From positions 1 to 44,689 of IMG/VR virus record IMGVR_UViG_3300042330_000397: a stretch of DNA of 44,689 nt, one strand, 5' to 3'. This document shows positions 7,917-16,153 of the stretch, one piece after another. A model generated the notes under the pieces. That model was not told where the DNA came from. It saw nothing but the letters and a program-made list of their open reading frames with translations, and searched no databases. The position numbers and the translations under genes were made by a program. The DNA comes from a virus. Numbering within the stretch: position 1 is the stretch's first letter; each line of letters starts with the position of its first letter.

Positions 7917-8105
7917 ACCGACACCACTTCTTGCAGGTATAACTATTTGGTCTCCTTTATAAATACCAGTTATTTTATCATTCAGTTTTTCGCTAAATGT
8001 TTTAAATGGTCTTAATTCTCCTGACTTATACTTACGTATTATTTCATTGGTTTCGTCTACAACATCTGATATATGTTGTAATCCACTAATAGAGAGCTTT
8101 ACCAT
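7917..8105 (-). CDS. dnaB: DnaB-type replicative helicase, exon 1 (N-terminus)
   Basis: Encodes 63 residues ending GDQIVIPARSGVG, the first half of Walker A. The spliced protein of 311 residues has only ~50 residues before the RecA core, so the usual DnaB N-terminal domain is missing or supplied in trans. The start overlaps the previous gene by 20 nt. Without splicing, translation would end four codons into the intron (after NLLA). Confidence 0.85.
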
Positions 8106-8718
8106 AACTCCCTCCTTCTGATTCTCTAATTTTCTTTATGCTATCCCAAACTTTACCAGCAATAAATTTATCTATTTTCATGTTTAATAAATTCTTTTCT
8201 ATAGCAAACGTCATAATCTCTTTGACTTCTGAATGCTTAACTTGAGAATTTTTAATAGCTTTTATATACAGTTTTTCCATTTCGTCTAAGTCAACTGTTT
8301 TAGTAAAGATTTTGTTACCACTTATTGTAAATGTATCAGGATACAATTGCAATAGTTCTTCAAAAGCTTCACCGCCATTTATAAACATTAAATCAACAAA
8401 CTTACTTGTTAATATCAATTGGTCGAAAGCACAATCATCCGATAAAGAAATGACATATTCTTTTGTCACTAAATCTCTTATCTCGTCTTTAGTCCAACCA
8501 GCTCCTTCATTACTCCATTTATATATTAATCCTCCTTTGGTAAACTTTAGAGACACTCCTTGTTTTACCATTTTTTCAGTATATAAAAGATATAACAATA
8601 AAAACTGGTTGGTTTTTAACTTGTTTTTACATAAAAAGTTTATGTAATTTTCTGGGTCATCTAACAACATATTTGTTTTTAATTGAATCTCTATTCCGAG
8701 ATTAATTCCCCTTAACAA
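8086..8718 (-). CDS. Unknown replication-block protein, possible helicase partner
   Basis: The 210-residue protein is mostly helical and acidic with no motif I recognise. It has a possible winged-helix stretch near residues 35-90 (NQFLLLYLLYTEKMVKQGVSLKFTKGG...KDEIRDLVTKEYV). Its end overlaps the start of dnaB by 20 nt. A loader or the detached N-terminal domain of DnaB is a reasonable but unproven idea given the short DnaB. A second candidate start is the Met at residue 17 (MLLDDPENY). Confidence 0.65.
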   Translation of the reverse strand: MLRGINLGIEIQLKTNMLLDDPENYINFLCKNKLKTNQFLLLYLLYTEKMVKQGVSLKFTKGGLIYKWSNEGAGWTKDEIRDLVTKEYVISLSDDCAFDQLILTSKFVDLMFINGGEAFEELLQLYPDTFTISGNKIFTKTVDLDEMEKLYIKAIKNSQVKHSEVKEIMTFAIEKNLLNMKIDKFIAGKVWDSIKKIRESEGGSYGKALY

Positions 8719-8729
8719 GTGACTAATTT

Positions 8730-9095
8730 TTATTTACTATATTTCAACAACAATTCTTTTTCTAAACTAGCTAAGTCTTTTTTATCAAATTCTAATGCTA
8801 AAACTATATCATCATATATTTGATTATATGTAGTAACTGGAATCTGTCTAGGTTTCCAAGTATAAACAGATGTACCATTTGAATAAAATGATGAGTTGTA
8901 ATAACCCAAATTAGAAAGTTGTGTACTTAAAGCATTTAATTTAGCGTTTAATTCTTTCTGTTCGTTACTAATAGTAGTATAATTTTCTATTAATTTAGCT
9001 ATTTTAGATGGAATAGCTACTTCTTTCTTTTTATCTACTGCGTCAGATATTTTTTTAGCTAATATTTGTATAGCTTCTTTACTTACTCTTGCCAT
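8730..9095 (-). CDS. Hypothetical coiled-coil protein
   Basis: A 121-residue protein with a heptad-like helix (KELNAKLNALSTQLSNLG) in the middle and a Lys-rich end. No family recognised. It lies 11 nt before the next gene in the replication operon. Confidence 0.6.
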   Translation of the reverse strand: MARVSKEAIQILAKKISDAVDKKKEVAIPSKIAKLIENYTTISNEQKELNAKLNALSTQLSNLGYYNSSFYSNGTSVYTWKPRQIPVTTYNQIYDDIVLALEFDKKDLASLEKELLLKYSK

Positions 9096-9105
9096 AATTT
9101 TTTAA

Positions 9106-9288
9106 TTATTTATTTTTTTCAATTTCAAAATCTTCTTCAATTTCAACTATTTGTTCCTGTTCCGCTATCCAGTAAGCTGTTGATATACTCTTCACTGAAT
9201 ATTTCTCCATAAGTTCCTTTATTGACAAATTCTGATGTATTAACGATAGTATCTCTGTAATTTCTGATTCTTGTGTCATATGATTCAA
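9106..9288 (-). CDS. Possible small helix-turn-helix protein overlapping the DnaA-domain gene
   Basis: The 60-residue frame overlaps the end of the DnaA-like gene by ~146 nt in another frame. It contains LSIKELMEKYSVKSISTAYWI, a credible helix-turn-helix. Without it a short gap would separate the flanking genes. A shorter start at the second Met is possible. Such deep overlap is unusual, so the call is tentative. Confidence 0.35.
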   Translation of the reverse strand: MNHMTQESEITEILSLIHQNLSIKELMEKYSVKSISTAYWIAEQEQIVEIEEDFEIEKNK

Positions 9289-9640
9289 AATTAATTAATT
9301 CTTTTTGTTTAACATCTAAGCCATTGTTTATAGTTGAAATAGCATGTATAATAGTTGCGTGGTCTCTACCACCAAAAATCAAACCTATATTTTTTAATGA
9401 TAAGCTTGTATATTTTTTAATAAAATATTGACTTAACATTCTGGCTATAACTATTTCTCTTTTTCTAACAGGACTAATCATCAATGCTTTATGGACATTT
9501 TCTCCTTGACTTATTATATCTATAATAAAATCAATAATCTTATCATCAAATGATTTATTATTTTTCAATAAAGCGTCTATGCGTAAATTAACTAAATTAG
9601 ATAACTTACTTAATTCTAATAATTCTTCATCTACTGTCAT
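9143..9640 (-). CDS. DnaA C-terminal (domain IV) like DNA-binding protein
   Basis: Residues ~57-105 contain KREIVIARMLSQYF, SLSLKNIGLIFGGRDHATII and HAISTINN, closely following the DnaA domain IV signature (R..vvxAR..A.yL...sl..IGxxFGGRDHxTVxHA) that contacts DnaA boxes. The AAA+ ATPase of DnaA is absent: the protein has only 165 residues, with an unrelated helical N-terminus and an ~60-residue tail. It may be an origin-binding or transcription factor, or may compete with host DnaA. It overlaps the helicase gene stop by 14 nt. Confidence 0.75.
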   Translation of the reverse strand: MTVDEELLELSKLSNLVNLRIDALLKNNKSFDDKIIDFIIDIISQGENVHKALMISPVRKREIVIARMLSQYFIKKYTSLSLKNIGLIFGGRDHATIIHAISTINNGLDVKQKELINFESYDTRIRNYRDTIVNTSEFVNKGTYGEIFSEEYINSLLDSGTGTNS

Positions 9641-10756
9641 TTATTAATTGTTTTAATTGGTCTAAATCATCCATCCATAAACATAAAGTTCCTTTACTAG
9701 CTTTCTTTAGCCAAACTTCGTCTTGTGAATTTTTAATGTATAGATTAACAATGAATGCTTTTTTACCTTCTTGTGCTCGAATTAACCTTCCTACACGTTG
9801 TGTGGATTGTAATTGCTTACTTGTTCTACTACAAATGATTCCCATATCAGCATCAGGTGCATCAAATCCTTCATCCATAGATTTAGCAGTACACATACAA
9901 TTTACTCTAGTTCTTTTATCAGTAAATTTAGCTAAGTTTAAACGATTAGTTTTAACTCCATTTTTTGAATGAAAACTAACCGCCTTGTCTCCTATTTGAG
10001 CAGCTAACTCTTCAGCAAAATCTACTGATTCACTAAAACAAATAATATGTTTATCTAATTTAGCTAATTCTTTAGCAGTAGTCAATTTAGAATGAGTATT
10101 ATAAAGAAAAGCTTTACGTTCTCTCATATTCTTATTCCATTGAATAGCACTAATCATTAATCTTTGTTCAGATATATTTAAATCTTCAGCTCTTTGGTGT
10201 CTAGCATCTCTACTTAATAAACATTGCATAGCTATATCAAAATCATGATTAAACATTGCAAAATGTTGATTGAAAGCTTTATGTAATTTATCATATCGCT
10301 CTCTATCAACTTCATCTAAGTCTATTCCAAAGTTAACTACTTGGTAATCACTTACCCAACCATTTTCTTTACATTCTTGCATGGATACATGACCACATGA
10401 TTTAATGTGTCTACTATTTAAAAATGCAATATGGTGTTGTTCAAGAGTTGCTGATAATCCTAAAAACCAAGTATATTTTGTATCACCTATTACTTTACTG
10501 AATAGATAAGCATCTTTATTACTATATCTATGTAGTTCATCTGCAATTAATAAATCACACACTCTAGGTAATTTTACATATGTGTTCACTACAAATACTT
10601 GAACGTTTTTTAATTTAAACTTGGCAATTAATCCTGTTTTAGGTTTAACCCAAGCATTTTTTAATGTAGTTGTAGGAACAACGATATGTATAACTCTGTT
10701 TGCATCTCTAAGATTGCATTTTTGAATGGCTAATATAGCCAATCTTCCTTTTCCGA
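9627..10756 (-). CDS. SF2 (DEAD/UvsW-like) helicase, exon 2
   Basis: Carries every helicase motif after Walker A: VVPTTTLKNAW (Ia), LLIADELHRY (II, DELH), GLSATLE (III), HIICFSESV (IV), MDEGFDAPD (V) and QRVGRLIRAQ (VI). The start of this exon, FGKGRLAILAI, is the second half of Walker A. Proteins of this type remodel forks and recombination intermediates. Joined with exon 1 the product is 404 residues. The unspliced exon could only start at an internal TTG and would lack the P-loop. Confidence 0.85.
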
Positions 10757-10981
10757 CATTTTGTTAACATATAAGTTCTTTATCTTATATTTCATTAGTT
10801 TCTTTTGTTATGCTAATGTTCAGACTATATCATCTGTGAGCGACAGCCCATCAGTCGGTATTTCGTGGTAGATTTTGTTACATTCATATCTACTAGTCGT
10901 TAAACGTCTATGTTACTTTAATTGTATTCACATAGTTCGTAATTGATTACCTACTTCTAGGCTTTCCAATTTTAAACCGAT

Positions 10982-11758
10982 TTATACTGGACTTCGGTAA
11001 TACTTATATTCTTTGTAAAATCCTCTTTTTAAATTTCTAAAACAATTGCCTTTTAATCCAAAATATAATCCTGCCTCAACTAAAGATGAAAATTCTAATA
11101 ATATATTTTCTTTTTTGAAGAAATGTTTCATTATTTGACTTTTTTTAGTAGATTCTAATTTAGTATATTTTTCTTTACTATATCTAAATTGATAATTATG
11201 ATGGGTTCCTTTTTTTAATTTACATATTCTACTAATATGTTTATCTGAAGAAGGAGAATTTAAATATCTAGTTGCTTCTTTTATAGAAATACAAGTAGTT
11301 AAATAATTTCCATTTAAATCAAAAATATCTACTGATATTTCTTTATCTTTATTTTTAGGATTTAATGTAGGTAAGTTTTGTTCTTTTAATTTTTGATTTT
11401 TTAATTTTAAAGTTGCAGATATTTTATTTTTAGTGTTTTGTGAAACAATTAATCCTTTATTGTTTTGAGCAATTTGTCTAATATTATATTTTGGTTTTAA
11501 TTTATTTATATAATACTGCTCTCTTTCTGTAATATTTTCACAATATTCTAAAACTTCAAAAATAAAATTTTCTTCACCATATTTATGATAAGCATTTTTT
11601 AAATAAGACGATGAATGCGTTTTATTTAAAAGTTTATTTTTGTGAGTATGATACCTGTTATATACATTTACAGAACTACCAACATATTGTTTTTTGTTGA
11701 TAATATTTGTAATTGCATATACTCCTGCTTTAAATTCACATTTGTTTTTACATAACAT
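10982..11758 (-). CDS. GIY-YIG homing endonuclease, intron-encoded
   Basis: Starts FKAGVYAITNIINKKQYVGSSVNVYNR, the GIY...YVG pair followed by the conserved Arg region, and EENFIFEVLEY with the metal-binding Glu near residue 70. A NUMOD3-like segment (NKGLIVSQNTKNKISATLK) and a NUMOD1 segment (DIFDLNGNYLTTCISIKEAT) follow. At 258 residues it is similar to the dnaB intron enzyme in outline but clearly divergent. Unlike that one, its frame ends before the intron core. Confidence 0.9.
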   Translation of the reverse strand: MLCKNKCEFKAGVYAITNIINKKQYVGSSVNVYNRYHTHKNKLLNKTHSSSYLKNAYHKYGEENFIFEVLEYCENITEREQYYINKLKPKYNIRQIAQNNKGLIVSQNTKNKISATLKLKNQKLKEQNLPTLNPKNKDKEISVDIFDLNGNYLTTCISIKEATRYLNSPSSDKHISRICKLKKGTHHNYQFRYSKEKYTKLESTKKSQIMKHFFKKENILLEFSSLVEAGLYFGLKGNCFRNLKRGFYKEYKYYRSPV

Positions 11759-11776
11759 AATTTTTGTTTTATGTTA

Positions 11777-11784
11777 CAAATATA
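11777..11784 (-). promoter_or_regulatory. TAnnTTTG box upstream of the GIY-YIG gene
   Basis: TATATTTG lies ~19 nt before the endonuclease ATG, within the intron. No TTG is seen at the right distance upstream, so this is half a Bacteroidota promoter. Confidence 0.4.
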
Positions 11785-11800
11785 AGCATTTTTTTCTTTT

Positions 11801-11885
11801 ATCCAGTTGCAGCAGTACAATATGCACGAGCATTTAATTTTATCCATTCATCAATAATTCCTTCTTGTCTTTTATCTCTTGTCAT
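11801..11885 (-). CDS. SF2 helicase, exon 1 (N-terminus)
   Basis: Encodes MTRDKRQEGIIDEWIKLNAR, then AYCTAATG, ending at the first half of the P-loop; the intron then supplies an in-frame stop. Joining T to TC of exon 2 gives ATGFGKGRLAIL, a proper Walker A. The 'Q...W' part before it fits the Q-motif region of SF2 enzymes. The start overlaps the phosphoesterase stop by 14 nt, supporting this start codon. Confidence 0.8.
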
Positions 11886-12396
11886 TTAATAATTCCTCTA
11901 ATAATTTAGGTTGATAATCAATGACTTCAGCACATACATTTATATATCGTGCATCTCTATAATATTCTAATTCTTCATTTTGTAAAGAAATAAAGTTACT
12001 ATGAGTATGCCCATGAATATTAATATTAAATCTATATTCTAATTCTTTTGGATGAATAGGAATATGACTAAATATAATATTTTGACCTTTAAATGTTTTA
12101 TATTGTACTGCACATACATTGTTAACATATTTTAATAATTCTGGAACATGTTGTGGTTCATCGTGATTACCTAGTATTACTTTTTTAATACCGTTAAGTT
12201 TATCTAACAATGGATATGGACCAATTTTTTCCATTGTTATGTCTCCAAGTATCCAAGTAACATCACGTTTCCCCACAACTTTGTTCCAATTATAAATAAT
12301 ATGTTTGTCATGTTCTTCTGCTGTCTCAAACCCTCTACGTTTAGCCATGTTTAGGTGCGAAAGATGAAGGTCAGAAATATAACGAATTACTGACAT
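11872..12396 (-). CDS. Calcineurin-like metallophosphoesterase
   Basis: All metal-binding motifs are present: YISDLHLSH (near 6-14), WILGDIT (near 48), ILGNHDEP (near 74), FSHIPIHP (near 109) and INIHGHTHSN (near 126). The compact 174-residue form resembles small phage and bacterial phosphoesterases acting on nucleotides or RNA ends; the substrate is unknown. It overlaps the NAMPT-like gene by 10 nt and the helicase exon by 14 nt, so all three are co-translated. Confidence 0.85.
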   Translation of the reverse strand: MSVIRYISDLHLSHLNMAKRRGFETAEEHDKHIIYNWNKVVGKRDVTWILGDITMEKIGPYPLLDKLNGIKKVILGNHDEPQHVPELLKYVNNVCAVQYKTFKGQNIIFSHIPIHPKELEYRFNINIHGHTHSNFISLQNEELEYYRDARYINVCAEVIDYQPKLLEELLNDKR

Positions 12397-13283
12397 AAGC
12401 GATTACGAATTTCAGTTAAAGTTGTTTGTTTAACTAATTGACCATCTTTAAATATTGTTGTAAGTAAACCTTCAGATTCTTGTTGCCAAGTTTGTTGGTC
12501 TTTACAAATAATAGGTTTAATAGTACCGTCAGCAGGTTTTCCTAAAGATTTATATGTTTCCATACTACCATCATAACACACTTTCAATAAACCTTTTTTA
12601 GATTTCTTAGTACCATCATCGGTAATAGGGTCTTTAAAGATTTCTCTTGGTTCTATTACATCAAATAATTCTGGTTTCATTCCCATAGCTGTATCAACGA
12701 CTTCTTGAGTAGTAATCTCACCATAAGTAGCTTTCATTGCAAATCCGAAAGTATCACGAGTGTTGTACTGATAAGTATAGCTACCAATGCCCAAAACAAT
12801 ATTTGTTGATGCAAAACCTTTAGCTTTAAGTCTTTCACAAATCTCTTTAGCTCTATTTAAAGTAATACTATCACCATAAATAGCTCCAATATGTGGGTCT
12901 AATACTTTATAACCTTGTGCATTTACAGTACCACCAAATACATCCCAAAGTAGTTCTATTACTCCTTTAAATTCTGGTCCTTTATTAAGATGTGGATAAC
13001 CTTTGCTATCTATTCCTTTTACATAACCACAAATAATATCTACAGGATCACCACTATCAGGTCTAATAACTAACTTACCATCTCTAGCTAGTACTTCTTC
13101 TTTAATAGCTGGTAGATATTCAGTTAATACTTTCCATAAATCCCAAGTATCAGATACAACAGATAATATACCAGTTGGATACAAATCTAACAAACGTTTA
13201 AAGGTTGCTATTTCACTTTCTTTCGTACCCATTTGATATTTTATATCAGACTTATCAAGGTCTGTAAGATTTAAAATTTTCAT
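12387..13283 (-). CDS. Nicotinamide phosphoribosyltransferase (NAMPT/NadV), C-terminal half only
   Basis: NAMPT makes NMN from nicotinamide and PRPP for NAD salvage. The sequence follows the family from SVVSDTWDLWKVLTE through LVIRPDSGDP (near 70), GAIYGDSITL, VLGIGSYTYQ and DPITDDGTKKSKKGLLKV to the end. Full-length enzymes have ~460-490 residues. Here 298 remain, and the N-terminal domain with part of the active site (including the catalytic His just before the start of similarity) is absent. The start overlaps the polymerase stop as ATGA, so this is a settled gene, not a raw deletion. It may be a regulatory or two-part enzyme, or inactive. Confidence 0.8.
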   Translation of the reverse strand: MKILNLTDLDKSDIKYQMGTKESEIATFKRLLDLYPTGILSVVSDTWDLWKVLTEYLPAIKEEVLARDGKLVIRPDSGDPVDIICGYVKGIDSKGYPHLNKGPEFKGVIELLWDVFGGTVNAQGYKVLDPHIGAIYGDSITLNRAKEICERLKAKGFASTNIVLGIGSYTYQYNTRDTFGFAMKATYGEITTQEVVDTAMGMKPELFDVIEPREIFKDPITDDGTKKSKKGLLKVCYDGSMETYKSLGKPADGTIKPIICKDQQTWQQESEGLLTTIFKDGQLVKQTTLTEIRNRLCQ

Positions 13284-15145
13284 AATAATTTTAATTGATT
13301 TTTTTGTTCAATAGCTTCAATAATTTCTCTAGCTTTATAAATATAATAAGAATAATCAATATTATATTCTTTAATTGGAATTTGATATGATTTATTAAAG
13401 TAAGTTACTTTCCATTCTTTAATTAATTTTTTACCATTCATTAAAGGAGCTTCAACTTGTGCAGTACTTCCATCACTATATTCTTTAATCAAATATCCTC
13501 CTTTTTTAGATACAAAATATCTAACAATTTTAGATAAAGATTGTCTAGTAAGAACATTATCAGTTACTTGATATAATACAAATTTAGATTTACCTTTTTC
13601 AGGTGAACTTCCAGCTTTAACTCCAGCACAAAAATCAAATATGTTAGTATGTTCTTTAATTGTTTTTTCAATTGGAATATCATTAACAAAATGATTAAAT
13701 ACAGCTAACGGTATAATACTATGAGATTTGTTTTTATGTAATGGAATGTTTTCAAATTCAAATTTTCCTTTACGTTTATCTTTACCATTAGTAAATACAC
13801 CTATATAGTTATTAACATCGCTTATGACCATTTTACTATAAGTATCATGCTCTAAAGGTATAGTTGTTAACTTTTCCCACCATTCACATATAGCCATATA
13901 TTTGTCTATATCTTCATTAGGTATTAAGAATTCACAACCATCAGTATTAATCATAATTACTTTACTATTAGGTATTTGAGTAGTTACTTCTTCAACTAAC
14001 ATAGATAATAATAATTGACCATTAACACATATAGTTAACCCTACTAAAGGGTCTTTAAGAAAACTAAATTTATCATTCATTAAACCATAACTAGCGTTTA
14101 ATAGAATTTTTAATATATAATTTTTAGGGTTAGTTTTAGGTATTACTTTTCTTTTAAGATAAAATCCTTTATATAAATCTAAAAATATATCTTTAGGTAA
14201 ATGTGCAGGACACAATCCATTTTGAAAAGCTAAATGAGGATAATAACTTGTTGCATCTACAGTTTTAAGTGTATGTGTATCAGTTGTTTTAACAATAACA
14301 TTTTTAGGTGCAGCATGTAATCCTCCTAAACCATAATCAATATTAATACCTTGATAAGGAATAGAAAATTCAAAGTCTTGTCCTGGTGTTAATTGTAAAC
14401 CATTAAACGCATTTAATACAAGATTAAAACGTTCAGTATTAAACTTTATATAAGGAAAAATTATATCTTTTACATTAATAAGACTTCTTTCAGTTCTATA
14501 TTCTTGTAATTCTTTTTTAGGAATACCAGTAGCTTCAGATAAATAATGTAAAAATAATTTTTTAGCCATGTCAGGTTCAGTAGAATTCATTAAATTAACT
14601 CCTTCACTGTCTGTTAATGATTTACGTAATTCTATTTCATGATAATAATCATGATATAGTTTTTTAGTTGCAAGAACATCATTTTCATTATAATAAAGAA
14701 CGTTTTCTAATGTTAACTCTTTAGGCATGTCTTCTATATTAACAGCATCCATACCAAATTCACACCATTTCAACCCAGTTCTTTTTGCTTTTACACTTAA
14801 ACTTAATGTTTTAAATAAATCCAATTGTGGAATAGTTAATTTCCATTCAGGATAATCAGGTCTTTTATCTTCTCCATAAATTATTAAATCTGAATAAGCT
14901 CTTAACTGTTCAGTTGTTGAGTTAGGATTTTTAATAAAATATTCTATTATTTGACTATCATAATGTAAATTATTATAACCAACTAATCCTGAAATTTCAT
15001 TTAATAAAAAATTAAAAAAAGAATTTCTATCATCAATATCTTTATTGATAACAAAAACTCTTTTTTCATCTGTATCTTTATGGATAAATGTTGCAGTAAA
15101 TATTTTAGGAAAAACTTCTAAATCATATATCCATATTTTTTTCAT
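13280..15145 (-). CDS. Family B DNA polymerase with 3'-5' exonuclease
   Basis: The exonuclease domain has IYDLEVFP (Exo I, D8/E10), LVGYNNLHYDSQ (Exo II, near 54-65) and YYNENDVLATKKLY (Exo III, near 150). Polymerase motifs are VDATSYYPHLAF (A, near 297), KILLNASYGLMND (B, near 345) and INTDGCEF (C, where Asn-Thr-Asp stands for Asp-Thr-Asp). At 621 residues it is compact, in line with crAss-like phage polymerases. It heads the segment containing NAMPT, phosphoesterase and helicase, all with overlapping start and stop codons. Confidence 0.9.
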   Translation of the reverse strand: MKKIWIYDLEVFPKIFTATFIHKDTDEKRVFVINKDIDDRNSFFNFLLNEISGLVGYNNLHYDSQIIEYFIKNPNSTTEQLRAYSDLIIYGEDKRPDYPEWKLTIPQLDLFKTLSLSVKAKRTGLKWCEFGMDAVNIEDMPKELTLENVLYYNENDVLATKKLYHDYYHEIELRKSLTDSEGVNLMNSTEPDMAKKLFLHYLSEATGIPKKELQEYRTERSLINVKDIIFPYIKFNTERFNLVLNAFNGLQLTPGQDFEFSIPYQGINIDYGLGGLHAAPKNVIVKTTDTHTLKTVDATSYYPHLAFQNGLCPAHLPKDIFLDLYKGFYLKRKVIPKTNPKNYILKILLNASYGLMNDKFSFLKDPLVGLTICVNGQLLLSMLVEEVTTQIPNSKVIMINTDGCEFLIPNEDIDKYMAICEWWEKLTTIPLEHDTYSKMVISDVNNYIGVFTNGKDKRKGKFEFENIPLHKNKSHSIIPLAVFNHFVNDIPIEKTIKEHTNIFDFCAGVKAGSSPEKGKSKFVLYQVTDNVLTRQSLSKIVRYFVSKKGGYLIKEYSDGSTAQVEAPLMNGKKLIKEWKVTYFNKSYQIPIKEYNIDYSYYIYKAREIIEAIEQKNQLKLL

Positions 15146-15147
15146 AA

Positions 15148-15351
15148 TTATTTAATTTTAGTTCTATCTAATGATATATTTTTACAAAATCTAATTTCAT
15201 GATTGCTAAGAGTCCAAATCTGACCATCATCCATAGCACAAGTAAACAGAAGATTATGTTCTTGACTATAATCTATAACTAAGAATGCATAACCTTCCAT
15301 ATTATCTGATATTCTACAAATAGGTATCATTGGATTAAGTTGCAATATCAT
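15148..15351 (-). CDS. Hypothetical small protein
   Basis: A 67-residue strand-rich protein (CRISDNMEGYAFLVIDYSQE...QIWTLSNHEIRFC) just before the polymerase gene and overlapping the next gene by 4 nt. It looks like a small barrel; no family recognised. Confidence 0.65.
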   Translation of the reverse strand: MILQLNPMIPICRISDNMEGYAFLVIDYSQEHNLLFTCAMDDGQIWTLSNHEIRFCKNISLDRTKIK

Positions 15352-15665
15352 TTAAATTTTACAATTTTTATTAATTTTTTAAGACATTCAAGTTCTGCTT
15401 CTTCGTAGGTTTTATAATGTTCTATACCGTTCCATTCTATTTTATCTTCAACAAAATAGTATTGATAAGAATAATTATTCCAATCGTGTTGCCAATAAGT
15501 AGCAATATGTGAAGCCAAATTATACTTCTCTCTAAACCATTTTAAAACCAAAGCTTGTTCTGAAACTCTTTCAGCACTATTTAATGGTAAATCATCTAAC
15601 TCTTCTATTGTAGTAGCAGAATAATGTATATAACCAAGTTTTTTTAATTCTTTAAATATTTTCAT
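15348..15665 (-). CDS. Hypothetical protein common in gut phages
   Basis: A 105-residue protein with a helix ending LKWFREKYNL, a strand pair rich in Trp/Tyr (TYWQHDWNNYSYQYYFVE) and a helix with EAELECLKKLI. This arrangement is frequent in small Bacteroidota phage proteins of unknown role. It overlaps the genes on both sides. Confidence 0.7.
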   Translation of the reverse strand: MKIFKELKKLGYIHYSATTIEELDDLPLNSAERVSEQALVLKWFREKYNLASHIATYWQHDWNNYSYQYYFVEDKIEWNGIEHYKTYEEAELECLKKLIKIVKFK

Positions 15666-16107
15666 TTGTTATGTATTTAAAAGTGAATCCACCACATTGT
15701 TTTTGTTTGTTTCTACAACATTTAGAAATAGAACCACAATCTATATTCAGTTGTCTTGATGCTTCTCTTGCAGACTCAAACTCTTGTATTAAATTGTTCT
15801 CTAAGTCATATTGTCCTACTTTTTTTCTAAGTTTTGTAGCACATTTTTTTCTTTCCTCTAAATTTTCATATCTTTTTTTATGACCTTCTGTATTAGTATA
15901 TTTACCTCTTTTTACACCTGTCATTGATTTAGATATTGCTTGTTTTTCTTCATCACTTCTTTTTCTACCAGTTAAAGCATTTTTAATTTTATTTTTAGTA
16001 GAATCATTATGACCTACTTCTTCACCTCCCTCTGATAAATTACAGAGAAGATTGGTGTTGGAGTAATAAGCAATCCCACTCTTTTGAAGTTTGATTTTCT
16101 TTGCAGG
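15652..16107 (-). pseudogene. 5'-truncated GIY-YIG/NUMOD homing endonuclease remnant
   Basis: One continuous frame of 151 residues opens directly after a stop and has no ATG until residue 62. It reads GIAYYSNTNLLCNLSEGG (end of a GIY-YIG domain), GRKRSDEEKQAISKSMTGVK (NUMOD3) and GQYDLENNLIQEFESAREAS (NUMOD1). The GIY...YIG catalytic start is gone and no intron core lies next to it. A shorter product from the internal ATG would keep only the DNA-binding modules. Best seen as the remains of a mobile gene. Confidence 0.75.
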
Positions 16108-16153
16108 CTATAAAACCATCATCATCTAAGTATAAATCGTTTATGCTTGGCAT
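16040..16153 (-). CDS. Possible 37-aa peptide at the edge of the endonuclease remnant
   Basis: Reads MPSINDLYLDDDGFIACK, then ENQTSKEWDCLLLQHQSSL. The start overlaps the preceding gene stop and the end overlaps the endonuclease remnant in another frame. It could be the 5' part of a phage gene cut short by the remnant's insertion. Not recognised. Confidence 0.35.
   Translation of the reverse strand: MPSINDLYLDDDGFIACKENQTSKEWDCLLLQHQSSL

Larger units (their letters stand above)
10757..11800 (-). ncRNA. Group I intron in the SF2 helicase, inside the Walker A codons
   Basis: The 1,044-nt insertion splits a codon: exon 1 ends GCA ACT GGA T and exon 2 begins TC GGA AAA GGA, giving ATGFGKGR. Downstream of the endonuclease gene the minus strand shows AAATTGGAAAGCC (P), a weak Q, GTTTAACGACTAGTAG (R), ATGATATAGTCTGAAC (S, at 10818-10833) and the end GTTAACAAAATG. 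The 10757-10981 stretch is this ribozyme core and holds no gene. Confidence 0.85.
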
